From contig CAJJCJ010000004.1 of assembly GCA_905182645.1 (NCBI GenBank), positions 248,001 to 312,000 of the forward strand: a stretch of DNA of 64,000 nt, written 5' to 3'. Of the stretch, positions 37,127-46,484 are shown piece after piece. The stretch is from an uncultured Sulfitobacter sp. (GTDB lineage Bacteria > Pseudomonadota > Alphaproteobacteria > Rhodobacterales > Rhodobacteraceae). The notes below the pieces were generated by a model. The model was not told where the DNA came from and ran no database searches. It saw nothing but the letters and a program-made list of their open reading frames with translations. The translations under genes and the position numbers were made by a program. Every line of letters begins with the position of its first letter. The stretch's first letter is position 1.

Positions 37127-38360
37127 TCATCTCTTCATAGGTAGGGCGTGCGCGGATAACTGCAAATTGATCGGCGTGAACTAGTACCTCTGGGATCATA
37201 GGGCGCGAATTATATTCCGACGACATCACAGCACCATATGCACCAGCAGACCGAAACGCGACGCGATCACCGGCCTTCATCGTAGGCATTTCGCGGCCCT
37301 TGGCAAAGGTGTCACCACTTTCACAAACGGGCCCAACCACATCGTATGTCGCAGGCGCATCACCCGGTACGGCCTCGATCAGCGGCACAATATCGTGGTG
37401 CGCATCATACATTGCAGGGCGGATCAAATCGTTCATCGCAGCATCAAGGATCAAAAATTCGCGGTCCTCGCCTTGCTTGACGTAAATGACTTCGGACACC
37501 AGCAAACCCGCATTGCCCGAAATCAACCGACCCGGTTCAATCTCAATTTCGCAGCCCAAATGACCCACGGTATTTTGAACCATCGCACCGTATTCAGTTG
37601 GCAGCGGCGGGGCCTCGTTTGAGCGCGTATAAGGAATGCCCAAACCGCCACCCAAGTCCAAACGATCAATCGTATGACCATCAGCGCGCAATTCAGCGAC
37701 CAGATCAGCAACTTTCAGATAAGCCACCTCAAACGGTGCCAGCTCTGTCAATTGCGATCCAATATGCACATCGATGCCAACAACCTTCAGGCCTTTTAAA
37801 TCAGCGGCCATTTTATACACGTCACGGGCGCGACTAATCGGAATACCAAACTTGTTCTCTGACTTGCCCGTGGCAATCTTGGCATGAGTCTTGGCATCAA
37901 CATCTGGGTTCACACGAATGGTGATCGGGGCAACAACACCCAACTCAATCGCAACACGCGACAACACAACCATCTCCGGTTCGCTCTCAACATTGAACTG
38001 ACGAATGCCACCTTGCAACGCGACGCGCATCTCGCCTGCGGTCTTGCCAATGCCCGAGAACACGATCTTGTCGCCAGACACACCAGCGGCGCGGGCACGG
38101 CGATATTCGCCCTCCGACACAACATCCATGCCAGCACCCGCTTGCGCCAAAACCCGCAAAACAGCTTGGTTAGACAGCGACTTCATGGCAAAGCAAATCA
38201 AATGCGGCATGCCACCTAAAGCTTCATCGAACAACTTAAAGTGACGGGTCAACGTCGCCGTAGAATAAACATAAAGCGGCGTACCAACGGCCTCAGCGAT
38301 CTGCGCCAACGGCACATCCTCAGCAAACAACTGCCCGTCACGATATAAAAAATGGTCCAT
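37095..38360 (-). CDS. lysA: Diaminopimelate decarboxylase
   Basis: A 421-residue fold-III PLP enzyme. The PLP Lys is K60 in CFAMKSLSNQ. GVDVHIGSQL-type sequence (GIDVHIGSQLTEL), the DLGGGLGIPY loop and GPVCESGDTFAKGR with the catalytic Cys at the dimer interface are all present. It makes lysine from meso-DAP. Its 3' end is overlapped by the TTG start of the TIGR02302 gene. The 71-bp upstream gap to the DUF2834 gene has no clear terminator. Confidence 0.97.
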   Translation of the reverse strand: MDHFLYRDGQLFAEDVPLAQIAEAVGTPLYVYSTATLTRHFKLFDEALGGMPHLICFAMKSLSNQAVLRVLAQAGAGMDVVSEGEYRRARAAGVSGDKIVFSGIGKTAGEMRVALQGGIRQFNVESEPEMVVLSRVAIELGVVAPITIRVNPDVDAKTHAKIATGKSENKFGIPISRARDVYKMAADLKGLKVVGIDVHIGSQLTELAPFEVAYLKVADLVAELRADGHTIDRLDLGGGLGIPYTRSNEAPPLPTEYGAMVQNTVGHLGCEIEIEPGRLISGNAGLLVSEVIYVKQGEDREFLILDAAMNDLIRPAMYDAHHDIVPLIEAVPGDAPATYDVVGPVCESGDTFAKGREMPTMKAGDRVAFRSAGAYGAVMSSEYNSRPMIPEVLVHADQFAVIRARPTYEEMIARDTIPEWL

Positions 38361-38431
38361 GCCGAAATCCCCAAAAACCTGTTCCTGAGGGACATATCAG
38401 ATCAACCGAAAACCCCAACCCTTGTTCTGCA

Positions 38432-38743
38432 TTAGGTCACCGGTCGCGACCGCAAATACAAATACAACGGCAAACCGCAGCTTACGCCAATCCCAAACGT
38501 GGCTGGAATGGCAAGCAGCGCAATCCAATTGCGGCGCACAGCCACCTCGGACACGATGAACACCGTCAGCGCAATCGCAGCAATTGTCAGATCCCACACC
38601 AGACCAGACGTCGCTGCATTCACGTGCCACGCATCAACCATTTTGCTCAGGCTGACTCCGTTATCGCGAAACCAGCTGATGAAATAATACATCGGATGGA
38701 TGGCACCCCAAACAGCCAACCCCAAATAAACCCAGCGGATCAC
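38432..38743 (-). CDS. DUF2834 family membrane protein
   Basis: A 103-residue protein with three hydrophobic segments, including the first at about 3-23 and a middle one, LTIAAIALTVFIVSEVAVRRN. The motif GAIHPMYYFISWF with a following short loop is typical of DUF2834. GTG 38743 overlaps the likely stop of the upstream lipoprotein frame (GTGA). Function unknown; the argH-lipoprotein-lysA neighbourhood is familiar from related genomes. Confidence 0.85.
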   Translation of the reverse strand: MIRWVYLGLAVWGAIHPMYYFISWFRDNGVSLSKMVDAWHVNAATSGLVWDLTIAAIALTVFIVSEVAVRRNWIALLAIPATFGIGVSCGLPLYLYLRSRPVT

Positions 38744-38839
38744 TGCTCAACACCCGTGGCTTCAGGCGTCAGCGGATCAGCCATTTGCGCCACAGGCCGC
38801 CAAAAGGCAAATCAAACCAACCGCAAAAACATTACGCAT
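38740..38839 (-). pseudogene. Small lipoprotein next to lysA, apparently frameshifted
   Basis: From ATG 38839, which overlaps the argH stop, the frame reads [20 protein letters not shown] and stops at TGA 38779-38777. The first part is a perfect lipoprotein signal peptide, with lipobox LAAC. A +1 frame continues ADPLTPEATGVEQ and stops at a TGA that overlaps the GTG of the DUF2834 gene, which is the coupling expected of an intact gene. One missing base near 38780 would account for this. Small LptM/LppL-type lipoproteins beside lysA are common. Alternatively a 20-residue peptide is the true product. Confidence 0.5.
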
Positions 38840-40223
38840 CCAAAACGCCTTTCCACTCGGCAATACGGGCACGTACCTGATCGGGTGCAGTTCCACCGTA
38901 ACTCACACGAGAGGCCACAGAATTGCGCACACCCAGCACGTCAAACACGCTATTGGTGATGCCATCATGCACCGACTGCATTTCCGCGAGGGTCAAATCC
39001 GGCAAGTCTTCGCCCTTCGCTTCGGCCATCGCCACAAGCGTACCCGTCACATGGTGCGCATCGCGGAACGGCAGACCCAATTCACGGACCAGCCAGTCAG
39101 CCAAATCCGTGGCCGTCGAAAATCCAGTTGCCGCAGCAGCCTCCAGCGACGGCACATTCGCCTGCATATCCGCAACCATGCCCGACATCGCAGCCAACGC
39201 CAGCATCAGACTGTCAGCCGCATCAAACGTCTGCTCTTTGTCTTCCTGCATGTCCTTGGAATAGGTTAGCGGCAGACCCTTCATCACCGTCATCAACGCG
39301 ACATTAGCGCCAAAAATCCGACCAATCTTAGCACGGATAAGCTCAGCAGCATCAGGATTGCGCTTTTGCGGCATGATCGACGATCCGGTTGACCACTTGT
39401 CTGACATTTTCACGAACCGGAACTGGGCAGACGACCAAATCACCAATTCTTCAGCCAATCGGGACAGATGCATCGCGCAAATACTGGCAGACGCCAAAAA
39501 CTCCAACGCGAAATCACGATCCGCCACAGCATCCAGCGAATTTGACATAGGACGATCAAAGCCCAAGGCCGCAGCCGTCATATGACGGTCAATCGGAAAC
39601 GAGGTGCCCGCCAACGCAGCAGCCCCCAAAGGCGACGTATTCATCCGCACGCGCGCATTAGCAAACCGCGAGCGATCCCGTGCAAACATCTCCACATAGG
39701 CCATCATATGGTGACCCCAAGTAACAGGCTGGGCGACCTGCAAATGGGTAAATCCAGGCATGACCCAATCAGCACCCGCCTCTGCCTGACCAATCAACGC
39801 CCGCATCAACGCCTCTAGCGCAGAATCAACAGCGTCACATTGTTCGCGCACCCAAAGGCGGAAATCGACAGCAACCTGATCGTTACGCGAACGCGCGGTG
39901 TGCAAACGACCCGCTGGTTCACCGATCAAATCCTTCAATCGGGCTTCCACATTCATGTGAATATCTTCTAGTGCAGCAGAAAACGGGAAATCTCCTGCTT
40001 CAATTTCTGACAACACCGTGAGCAGGCCTTCCCCAATCGCATCTGCATCTTTATCTGTGATGATACCACAGGCGGCCAACATGGCTGCATGGGCGCGAGA
40101 CCCTGCGATGTCTTGGGAGGCCATACGACGGTCAAAGCCGATGGATGCGTTAATCGCTTCCATGATGGCATCAGGTCCGGCGGCGAAACGGCCACCCCAC
40201 ATCGAATTGGCAGTCTTGGTCAT
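38832..40223 (-). CDS. argH: Argininosuccinate lyase
   Basis: A 463-residue member of the fumarase/aspartase superfamily. The signature [15 protein letters not shown] is complete; [15 protein letters not shown] and [16 protein letters not shown] are the other conserved regions. It cleaves argininosuccinate into arginine and fumarate. It is divergent from the tlpA-type gene (17-bp gap between starts). Confidence 0.97.
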   Translation of the reverse strand: MTKTANSMWGGRFAAGPDAIMEAINASIGFDRRMASQDIAGSRAHAAMLAACGIITDKDADAIGEGLLTVLSEIEAGDFPFSAALEDIHMNVEARLKDLIGEPAGRLHTARSRNDQVAVDFRLWVREQCDAVDSALEALMRALIGQAEAGADWVMPGFTHLQVAQPVTWGHHMMAYVEMFARDRSRFANARVRMNTSPLGAAALAGTSFPIDRHMTAAALGFDRPMSNSLDAVADRDFALEFLASASICAMHLSRLAEELVIWSSAQFRFVKMSDKWSTGSSIMPQKRNPDAAELIRAKIGRIFGANVALMTVMKGLPLTYSKDMQEDKEQTFDAADSLMLALAAMSGMVADMQANVPSLEAAAATGFSTATDLADWLVRELGLPFRDAHHVTGTLVAMAEAKGEDLPDLTLAEMQSVHDGITNSVFDVLGVRNSVASRVSYGGTAPDQVRARIAEWKGVLDA

Positions 40224-40240
40224 GTTGAAAAGGTGCTTTC

Positions 40241-40798
40241 ATGCGCAAGTTAAAATCAATCCTGCTTTATACGGCCCTTGGGCTGCTTGCAAACATTGGT
40301 CACGCAGAGACGGCCGATCTCGAGGCGCTACGGGTTGGCGACATGCGCAAGTTGGTATTTCACTCTGAAGCTATCGCAGGCACAGACGTGGCATTTTTGT
40401 CCGAAGACGGCACTGAAATGACGCTCGCGGATTTCAACGGGAAATACATTGCGCTCAATTTCTGGGCCACATGGTGCGCGCCCTGCCGCAAAGAAATGCC
40501 CGAATTATCGGCGCTGCAAACCGATCTCGGCGGCGACACATTCCAAGTCGTGACGGTCGCAACAGGTCGAAACCCGCTACCCGCGATGAAAAAATTCTTT
40601 GACGAAATTGGCATCGACAACCTGCCGCTGCACACCGATGCGCGGCAATCGTTTGCGCGATCTATGGGCGTGCTCGGCCTGCCAGTAACATTGATCATGG
40701 ACCCCAGTGGTAACGAGATCGCGCGACTTCAGGGCGAGGCAGACTGGAGCTCTGACAGTGCCGTCGCAATCATCACGACGCTGATTGCATCCGACTAA
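40241..40798 (+). CDS. TlpA-like periplasmic thiol:disulfide oxidoreductase
   Basis: A 185-residue protein. A signal peptide (about 1-22, ending GHA) precedes a thioredoxin-like domain with active site FWATWCAPC (C79, C82), the cis-Pro loop LGLPVTLIMD and the region TLADFNGKYIALNFW typical of TlpA/ResA. It probably keeps cytochrome c or cytochrome oxidase (CuA) cysteines reduced in the periplasm. Upstream of argH on the opposite strand, an arrangement often seen in this order. Confidence 0.9.
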   Translation: MRKLKSILLYTALGLLANIGHAETADLEALRVGDMRKLVFHSEAIAGTDVAFLSEDGTEMTLADFNGKYIALNFWATWCAPCRKEMPELSALQTDLGGDTFQVVTVATGRNPLPAMKKFFDEIGIDNLPLHTDARQSFARSMGVLGLPVTLIMDPSGNEIARLQGEADWSSDSAVAIITTLIASD

Positions 40799-40807
40799 AA
40801 CGGCATA

Positions 40808-40840
40808 TGCAAAACTTATACGAAACTTATGCAAAAATTA
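40808..40840. repeat. Three tandem 11-bp AT-rich repeats
   Basis: TGCAAAACTTA, TACGAAACTTA and TGCAAAAATTA follow one another without gaps, in the 48-bp space between the convergent tlpA and yqgE genes. The copies differ by one to three bases. The function is unknown; it may be slippage of a short sequence, and it has no dyad or T run to make it a terminator. Confidence 0.6.
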
Positions 40841-40846
40841 CAGGGG

Positions 40847-41416
40847 TTAAGCGTGCCCGCCGGTTGATGACAACAGCTCTGGGCTGATGCCCAATGTGGC
40901 CAATGCGGCCGTCCATTTGGCGTCATTATCCGTGCCAAAAACGATGCCTGCGTCTACATCACAGGTCAGCCAACTGTTCTGCACGATCTCGCCTTCCAAT
41001 TGGCCCGCGCCCCAGCCCGCATATCCCAATGCAAGCAGCGCCGTTTGCGGCCCCTTGCCCCGCGCGATGTCGTGTAAAACATCCATCGTTGCAGTCATGC
41101 AAATGTGGTCGGCAACATCGATTGTACCGCCCTCAGTACGGTAGTCATCGGTGTGTAAAACGAACCCGCGCACGCCTTCAACAGGGCCACCGTAATGGAC
41201 ACGCGCATCGCGCACAGTGCCCTCAACATCTATATCAAGTTGTTGAAGTAGCTTAACAAATTTCAATTTCGGTTGCGGCTTATTGACGATCAATCCCATG
41301 GCCCCTTCTTCAGAATGGGCGCACATATAGATGACGGATCGATCAAAGCGCGGATCACCCATATCGGGCATCGCAATCAGCAATTTGCCAACAAGATTAA
41401 AGTCATCAGGGTCCAT
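40847..41416 (-). CDS. YqgE/AlgH family protein
   Basis: A 189-residue protein with the family hallmarks GKLLIAMPDMGDPRFDRSVIYMCAHSEEGAMGLIVNKP at the start and the later VHYGGPVEGVRGFVLH and GYAGWGAGQLEGEI. The structure is a single domain of unknown biochemical function; some homologues were proposed as alginate regulators. The next gene upstream, on the opposite strand, encodes a DsbD-domain protein, and this pair of neighbours is recurrent. Confidence 0.93.
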   Translation of the reverse strand: MDPDDFNLVGKLLIAMPDMGDPRFDRSVIYMCAHSEEGAMGLIVNKPQPKLKFVKLLQQLDIDVEGTVRDARVHYGGPVEGVRGFVLHTDDYRTEGGTIDVADHICMTATMDVLHDIARGKGPQTALLALGYAGWGAGQLEGEIVQNSWLTCDVDAGIVFGTDNDAKWTAALATLGISPELLSSTGGHA

Positions 41417-41521
41417 ATCCCTATGATGGGTGCCGCAAACCTAAGGTGCAAGGGCAGATGTGTCAGGCCGCGCACAAGCATGTGACTTTCAAATGATCAT
41501 GCGGGTGCGTATTCAGGGGTC

Positions 41522-42304
41522 ATGAAAATGCTTGCCCTCCTCGCCCTAATGGCCACGCCTACCTACGCTGGTCCCGCCGATCACAACACAACACTGACCG
41601 TGCTTGCCGGTCCACAAACCAGCCGTGGCAGCGTGATGGCAGGCCTGCGTATCGACATGTCAGATGGCTGGAAAACCTACTGGCGCGCACCCGGAGACGC
41701 TGGAATTCCGCCTCTAATTCAATGGGTTGGATCTACTAATGTCGGGTCCATCGCATTCCACTGGCCAGTCCCAGACGTGTTCGACCAAGACGGAATGCGG
41801 TCCATCGGATACTATGGCACAGTGACAATTCCGGTCGAGATATTTCCAAATGACGTGGGCGATATCCGCCTTTCAGGGTCCATCAACATTGGGGTCTGCG
41901 AAGAAATTTGCATTCCTGTAAATTTGGAATTCGACACGCTCCTTCCCCTAGACGCGCCACGCGATGCAGCAATCACAGCAGCCCTTATGAACCGCCCGTT
42001 GACTGCATCAGAGGCATCAGTCGGCGCCGTCACTTGTACCATCGCCCCGACGTCCGGCGGCATGCAAATCACCACCCGCACCGCGCTGTCACAACAAGGT
42101 CCAGAGGCAATTATCATTGAAACATCAGACCCTTACGTCTGGGTCTCCGAACCAGATGTGACCCGAACCGCAACGCATATTACCGCCACATCGGACTTAA
42201 TCCATGTGGATGGAACCAGCTTTGCGGTGGATCGGTCAGGCATTCGGATCACCGTGCTTGGGCAAAATCGCGCCGTCGACATCCAAGGCTGCACGGCATC
42301 GTAA
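41522..42304 (+). CDS. Periplasmic DsbD N-terminal-like (DsbD-alpha) protein
   Basis: A 260-residue protein with a short signal peptide (about 1-16). It has the DsbD-alpha beta fold: GLRIDMSDGWKTYWRAPGDAG, a Cys pair C126/C130 in GVCEEICIP, and YGTVTIPVEI. Pairs such as this relay electrons to periplasmic partners, but the membrane and thioredoxin domains of full DsbD are absent. The electron donor is unknown; the neighbouring TlpA-type gene could be related. Divergent from yqgE. Confidence 0.85.
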   Translation: MKMLALLALMATPTYAGPADHNTTLTVLAGPQTSRGSVMAGLRIDMSDGWKTYWRAPGDAGIPPLIQWVGSTNVGSIAFHWPVPDVFDQDGMRSIGYYGTVTIPVEIFPNDVGDIRLSGSINIGVCEEICIPVNLEFDTLLPLDAPRDAAITAALMNRPLTASEASVGAVTCTIAPTSGGMQITTRTALSQQGPEAIIIETSDPYVWVSEPDVTRTATHITATSDLIHVDGTSFAVDRSGIRITVLGQNRAVDIQGCTAS

Positions 42305-42847
42305 CTATTTACGGCGTTGATGTTCATCCAAACGCGGCATGATCTCGACAAAATTGCAGGGTTTGTGGCGATAATCCAATTGTTTAACCAGAATTTCGTC
42401 CCAAGCATCCTTGCACGCACCAGGACTTCCAGGCAGCGCAAATAAATAGGTACCATTTGCCACACCACCCGTCGCACGGCTTTGCACCGCACTGGTCCCG
42501 ATCTTGTTCATGCTGACGATAGTGAAAACAGTGGCAAAAGCATCGATTTCCTTATCGTAAACATCGCGGTGCGCCTCGACGGTAACATCGCGCCCAGTCA
42601 GCCCCGTGCCACCCGTGGAAATGACCACATCAATCGCGCCGTCAGCACACCAATCGCGCAGCTGACCCGCAATCATATCGCGTTCGTCTTGTACGATCAT
42701 GCGAGCGGCCAGAACATGGCCCGCGGCTGCAATCCGTTCGACCAACACATTGCCAGATTTGTCATCTTCAGCGGTCCGCGTATCGCTCACGGTCAAAACG
42801 GCGATGCGCACAGGGATGAAGTCTTTCGGCGTGTCAATCTGGCTCAT
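42305..42847 (-). CDS. moaB: Molybdenum cofactor biosynthesis protein MoaB/MogA type
   Basis: A 180-residue MoCF-domain protein. It starts with a V-R-I-A-V-L-T-V-S-D strand, and STGGTGLTGRDVT (about 78-90) is the molybdopterin-binding motif. LPGSPGACKDAWDEI is the other diagnostic stretch. It adenylylates molybdopterin or otherwise assists Moco synthesis. The stop codon directly follows the convergent DsbD-domain gene; its start lies 1 bp after the end of udg. Confidence 0.92.
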   Translation of the reverse strand: MSQIDTPKDFIPVRIAVLTVSDTRTAEDDKSGNVLVERIAAAGHVLAARMIVQDERDMIAGQLRDWCADGAIDVVISTGGTGLTGRDVTVEAHRDVYDKEIDAFATVFTIVSMNKIGTSAVQSRATGGVANGTYLFALPGSPGACKDAWDEILVKQLDYRHKPCNFVEIMPRLDEHQRRK

Positions 42848-42848
42848 T

Positions 42849-43628
42849 TTATCCCCTTAGTTTATCTTGAACAGCAAGCAAATCAGCCCAAGCATCACGC
42901 TTGGCAAGCGGAGTTTGCATCAACTGTGCAGGGTGCATCATTGGCATGGTGGGGCGGCCCAATACCTCGGCCCATTGGCCACGCATCCGCGACACGCCAG
43001 ACTTTCCCAGTAACATCTGACAGGCGGTATTTCCCATAAGAATAAGGACATCAGGATTCACAAGCGCGATATGTCGTTCCAGAAACGGGGTCAAAGTCGC
43101 CATGTCTGCAGGCTTTGGCGGGACCGATCCGGCAGACCACGGAAACGCGGCTGTCAGGTAAACGCGGCGAGCCACATCATCATGCGCGACACCAAGGTCG
43201 ATCGCAGCGAACATTTTATCCAGCAGAAGACGTCGGTCGCCTGAAAGCACTGTACCAGCGCGGTCCTCGTCACGTTCGGGTGCTTCGCCAATGACCATAA
43301 TACGGGCTGCAGCGTCACCTTCGGCAAAGATCAAATTGCGCGCGCCACGCTTTAGATCACAATGATCAAACGCGCCAATTGCGGTCTGCAACGCGGCCAA
43401 ATCAGGGGCAGCATCAGCCGACTTTCTCGCCTGCGCAACACAGTCCACTTCAACGGGGACAGGTATCGCTGGCGGGCCCTTTGCCACAGGTGCAACTACG
43501 GGTTTGGCCACTGCTTCAGGGACTTCATAGCGGTTCAGAGGCGCGTCCAGTATCGCCTCTGTCACGCCCAGTTCGACCTGCCATTCAAGCGCGGCGCGAT
43601 CTGCCCAATATGTGTCCATAGAATCCAT
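42849..43628 (-). CDS. Family 4-like uracil-DNA glycosylase
   Basis: A 259-residue protein, or 256 if the second ATG (43619) is used; the latter has GGA upstream. The first 90 residues are Ala/Pro-rich and variable. The catalytic domain contains VIGEAPERDEDRAGTVLSGDRRLLLDKM, LTAAFPWSAGSVPPKPAD and the MMHPAQLMQTPLAKRDAW segment in place of the usual HPS/HPA loop. Family 4 enzymes usually carry an Fe-S cluster with four Cys; I do not see the full Cys set here, so cluster binding is uncertain. Removes uracil from DNA. Confidence 0.85.
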   Translation of the reverse strand: MDSMDTYWADRAALEWQVELGVTEAILDAPLNRYEVPEAVAKPVVAPVAKGPPAIPVPVEVDCVAQARKSADAAPDLAALQTAIGAFDHCDLKRGARNLIFAEGDAAARIMVIGEAPERDEDRAGTVLSGDRRLLLDKMFAAIDLGVAHDDVARRVYLTAAFPWSAGSVPPKPADMATLTPFLERHIALVNPDVLILMGNTACQMLLGKSGVSRMRGQWAEVLGRPTMPMMHPAQLMQTPLAKRDAWADLLAVQDKLRG

Positions 43629-43729
43629 AACACACACAGTAGCGCCAATCGACGTCATGTGTAAGGTCGCGCTTGCCCCAGCCATGCGCGTTTTCTATAA
43701 GCGCAAAAGGCGAGATTTTAGGAGAAGCG

Positions 43730-44686
43730 ATGACATTCCGCGCGCGGCATCTTTTGGGGATCGAGCATCTTCATCCCACCGAAATCACCACACTGTTGGA
43801 TTTGGCGGATAAATACGCTGATCAAACCCGCAGCGGGACCGTCAATAAAACGGTTCTGGCGGGCATGACACAGATCAACATGTTCTTTGAAAACTCGACC
43901 CGCACGCAAGCAAGCTTTGAGATCGCGGGCAAGCGCCTTGGCGCCGACGTGATGAACATGTCGATGCAGGCAAGCTCTATCAAAAAGGGCGAAACCCTGA
44001 TTGATACAGCACTGACGCTGAACGCGATGCACCCCGATTTGTTGGTCGTACGGCACCCCAATTCCGGCGCGGTCGATTTGCTGGCGCAAAAGGTCAATGG
44101 CGCTGTGTTAAACGCAGGTGACGGGCGCCATGAGCATCCGACCCAAGCCCTACTTGATGCCCTGACAATCCGCCGTGCCAAGGGGCGCTTGCACCGCCTG
44201 TCCGTCGCGATTTGTGGCGACGTAGCCCACAGCCGCGTGGCGCGGTCCAACATCATGCTGCTTGGCAAATTGGAAAACCGCATCCGCCTGATCGCCCCGC
44301 CGACCCTGATGCCATCGGGCATTGAAGAGTTTGGCGTCGAAGTATTCGACAACATGGAGGAGGGGCTAAAGGACGTTGATGTCGTCATGATGCTTCGCTT
44401 GCAAAAAGAACGCATGGACGGTGGTTTCATTCCGTCAGAGCGTGAATATTTTCACCGCTACGGGCTCACGGCGCAAAAGCTGGCCCATGCCAAACCCGAC
44501 GCCATTGTCATGCACCCTGGTCCAATGAACCGTGGCGTTGAGATCGACGGCAACATCGCCGATGACATCAACCGCAGTGTGATCCAAACCCAAGTCGAAA
44601 TGGGCGTCGCCGTGCGCATGGCTGCGATGGATCTGCTGGCGCAAAACCTACGTGCATACCGTGCCGAAAAAGAGGTGACCGCATGA
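43730..44686 (+). CDS. pyrB: Aspartate carbamoyltransferase catalytic subunit
   Basis: A 318-residue carbamoyltransferase. [13 protein letters not shown] (carbamoyl-phosphate site, S56-T57-R58-T59), [14 protein letters not shown] and the aspartate-binding region with LRLQKER are present. GGAG 5 bp before the ATG at 43730 sets the start; the longer frame begins inside the divergent udg. It forms carbamoyl-aspartate. No pyrI regulatory subunit is nearby; the dihydroorotase-like partner is two genes on. Confidence 0.96.
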   Translation: MTFRARHLLGIEHLHPTEITTLLDLADKYADQTRSGTVNKTVLAGMTQINMFFENSTRTQASFEIAGKRLGADVMNMSMQASSIKKGETLIDTALTLNAMHPDLLVVRHPNSGAVDLLAQKVNGAVLNAGDGRHEHPTQALLDALTIRRAKGRLHRLSVAICGDVAHSRVARSNIMLLGKLENRIRLIAPPTLMPSGIEEFGVEVFDNMEEGLKDVDVVMMLRLQKERMDGGFIPSEREYFHRYGLTAQKLAHAKPDAIVMHPGPMNRGVEIDGNIADDINRSVIQTQVEMGVAVRMAAMDLLAQNLRAYRAEKEVTA

Positions 44687-45198
44687 TCAATGTCCCCGCG
44701 AACGACCACGGCGCGATCTATGTGCTTGAGCTGAACCGGCCCGCCCCTGATGGGCTGGATGACAAGACGGATGCGGCGATGATGGCTGTGTTCGGGAACG
44801 TTGTGCTGAACACCGATTACGTCGATGCGATCACGCCGGGTTTGTTGGTGGATATGAGCCTGCCTGATTTTATCCGTAACGGATACGACATGCCTGTGTC
44901 GGACATCCAAGCAGAAAACTTGCGCAGATTGATCGGGACTGTGGTGCTGGTGATGTCGGCGGCCTTTCGTGACGGCGCGATCAATATCGATCTACCAAGC
45001 GATGTGCGGCTTGTGATGGTTTTACGCGAAACACCGACCATGGCAGCGCCTCGCCCGATCACAACCGATAGCGCGTTTGGCACGGTGCCGCAGAAGCGGA
45101 AAAAGCCGTCCGACGCGGCCATGTCCGGTCGCGTCGCAACTTATGCGTTGCTAGTGTTATTTGCACTGGTGGCGGTGATGATATGGATTGCGGGATAG
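44683..45198 (+). CDS. Single-pass membrane protein between pyrB and pyrC, unknown
   Basis: A 171-residue protein. The N-terminal part is soluble and shows no known motif ([23 protein letters not shown]). There is a low-complexity basic segment [14 protein letters not shown] near 135-148, then a C-terminal transmembrane helix [18 protein letters not shown] with the N-terminal domain probably in the cytoplasm. Its start overlaps the pyrB stop (ATGA), so it is translated with pyrB. It may tether or modulate the pyrimidine enzymes; nothing in the sequence demonstrates that. Confidence 0.75.
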   Translation: MINVPANDHGAIYVLELNRPAPDGLDDKTDAAMMAVFGNVVLNTDYVDAITPGLLVDMSLPDFIRNGYDMPVSDIQAENLRRLIGTVVLVMSAAFRDGAINIDLPSDVRLVMVLRETPTMAAPRPITTDSAFGTVPQKRKKPSDAAMSGRVATYALLVLFALVAVMIWIAG

Positions 45199-45203
45199 AT
45201 GCT

Positions 45204-46484
45204 ATGACAGACACGATATTCATCAATGCCCGTCTGATTGATCCCGTGGCGCAGACTAACACGCTTGGCGCGCTGCGGGTTCGTGACGGTTTGATCGCTG
45301 AGGTCTATGAAGAGCCAAAGCCTGACGTGGCTGGAATGACCGTCAATTGCGCTGGTAACTGTCTTGCGCCAGGTATCGTCGACATCGGTGTTAAGGTCTC
45401 TGAACCCGGTGAACGACACAAGGAATCGTTCCGCTCTGCTGGTCGGGCTGCCGCTGCGGGTGGCGTCACAACTATCGTGACCCGCCCCGATACGCTGCCT
45501 GCGATTGATCTACCTGAAACGCTTGAATTTGTATCCCGCCGTGCCGCACTTGATGCGCCGGTACGCGTATTGCCGATGGCCGCACTGACCAAAGGCCGCG
45601 ATGGTGCTGTGATGACCGAGATCGGATTCTTACAGGATGCTGGCGCTGTGGCGTTCACCGATTGCGATCGCGTTGTCACGAATACCAAGGTATTTAGCCG
45701 CGCCCTAACCTATGCTCGTAGCCTTGGTGCATTGGTCATCGCTCATGCCCAAGACCCCGGATTGTCGGAAGGGGCCGCTGTGACGTCGGGCAAGTTTGCA
45801 TCATTGCGCGGCCTGCCAGGCGTGACGCCGATGGCGGAACGTATGGCATTGGACCGCGATATCGCCCTGCTAGAAATGACAGGCGCACGGTATCACGCCG
45901 ACCAAATCACCACTGCGCGCGCCTTGCCTGCGCTGGAACGCGCTAAACGCAACGGGCTCAACATCACAGCGGGCGTCGGCGTGCATCACCTGACGTTGAA
46001 TGAATTGGATGTGGCCGACTACCGGACATTCTTTAAGCTCAAGCCGCCCTTGCGGTCCGAAGATGACCGTTTGGCCGTTGTCCAAGCAGTCGCAGATGGG
46101 CTGATTGACATCATCTGTTCCATGCACACACCCCAAGACGAAGAAAGCAAACGCTTGCCGTTTGAAGAAGCCGCGAGCGGGGCCGTCGGTCTTGAGACAT
46201 TGCTGCCTGCAGCCTTGCGTTTGTATCATGCCGAAATGATCAGCTTGCCAAAATTATTTGCAGCGCTGTCACTCAACCCATCGCGGTTACTTGGGCTGGA
46301 CACGGGCCGTCTGCGTGCCGGCGCACCCGCCGACCTGGTCTGGTTTGACCCTGACGCGCCGTTCATTTTGGACCGCGCTAAGCTGAAATCCAAATCAAAA
46401 AACACCCCATTTGACGGCGCACGTATGCAAGGCGTTGTCCTTGGCACATGGGTCGGCGGTACACTTGTCAGCGAGGAAATATAA
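45204..46484 (+). CDS. pyrC: Dihydroorotase-like protein (probable non-catalytic PyrC partner of PyrB)
   Basis: A 426-residue amidohydrolase-fold protein with full dihydroorotase length and typical C-terminal KSKNTPFDGARMQGVVLGT. However, the metal-binding DxHxH motif is replaced by PGIVDIGVKVSEPG (57-70), and the usual TDHAPH motif reads SMHTPQ. Loss of both metal sites suggests an inactive subunit like the pseudo-dihydroorotases that hold some PyrB complexes together. The real dihydroorotase would be elsewhere. Start ATG 45204, a few bp after the previous stop. Confidence 0.9.
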   Translation: MTDTIFINARLIDPVAQTNTLGALRVRDGLIAEVYEEPKPDVAGMTVNCAGNCLAPGIVDIGVKVSEPGERHKESFRSAGRAAAAGGVTTIVTRPDTLPAIDLPETLEFVSRRAALDAPVRVLPMAALTKGRDGAVMTEIGFLQDAGAVAFTDCDRVVTNTKVFSRALTYARSLGALVIAHAQDPGLSEGAAVTSGKFASLRGLPGVTPMAERMALDRDIALLEMTGARYHADQITTARALPALERAKRNGLNITAGVGVHHLTLNELDVADYRTFFKLKPPLRSEDDRLAVVQAVADGLIDIICSMHTPQDEESKRLPFEEAASGAVGLETLLPAALRLYHAEMISLPKLFAALSLNPSRLLGLDTGRLRAGAPADLVWFDPDAPFILDRAKLKSKSKNTPFDGARMQGVVLGTWVGGTLVSEEI

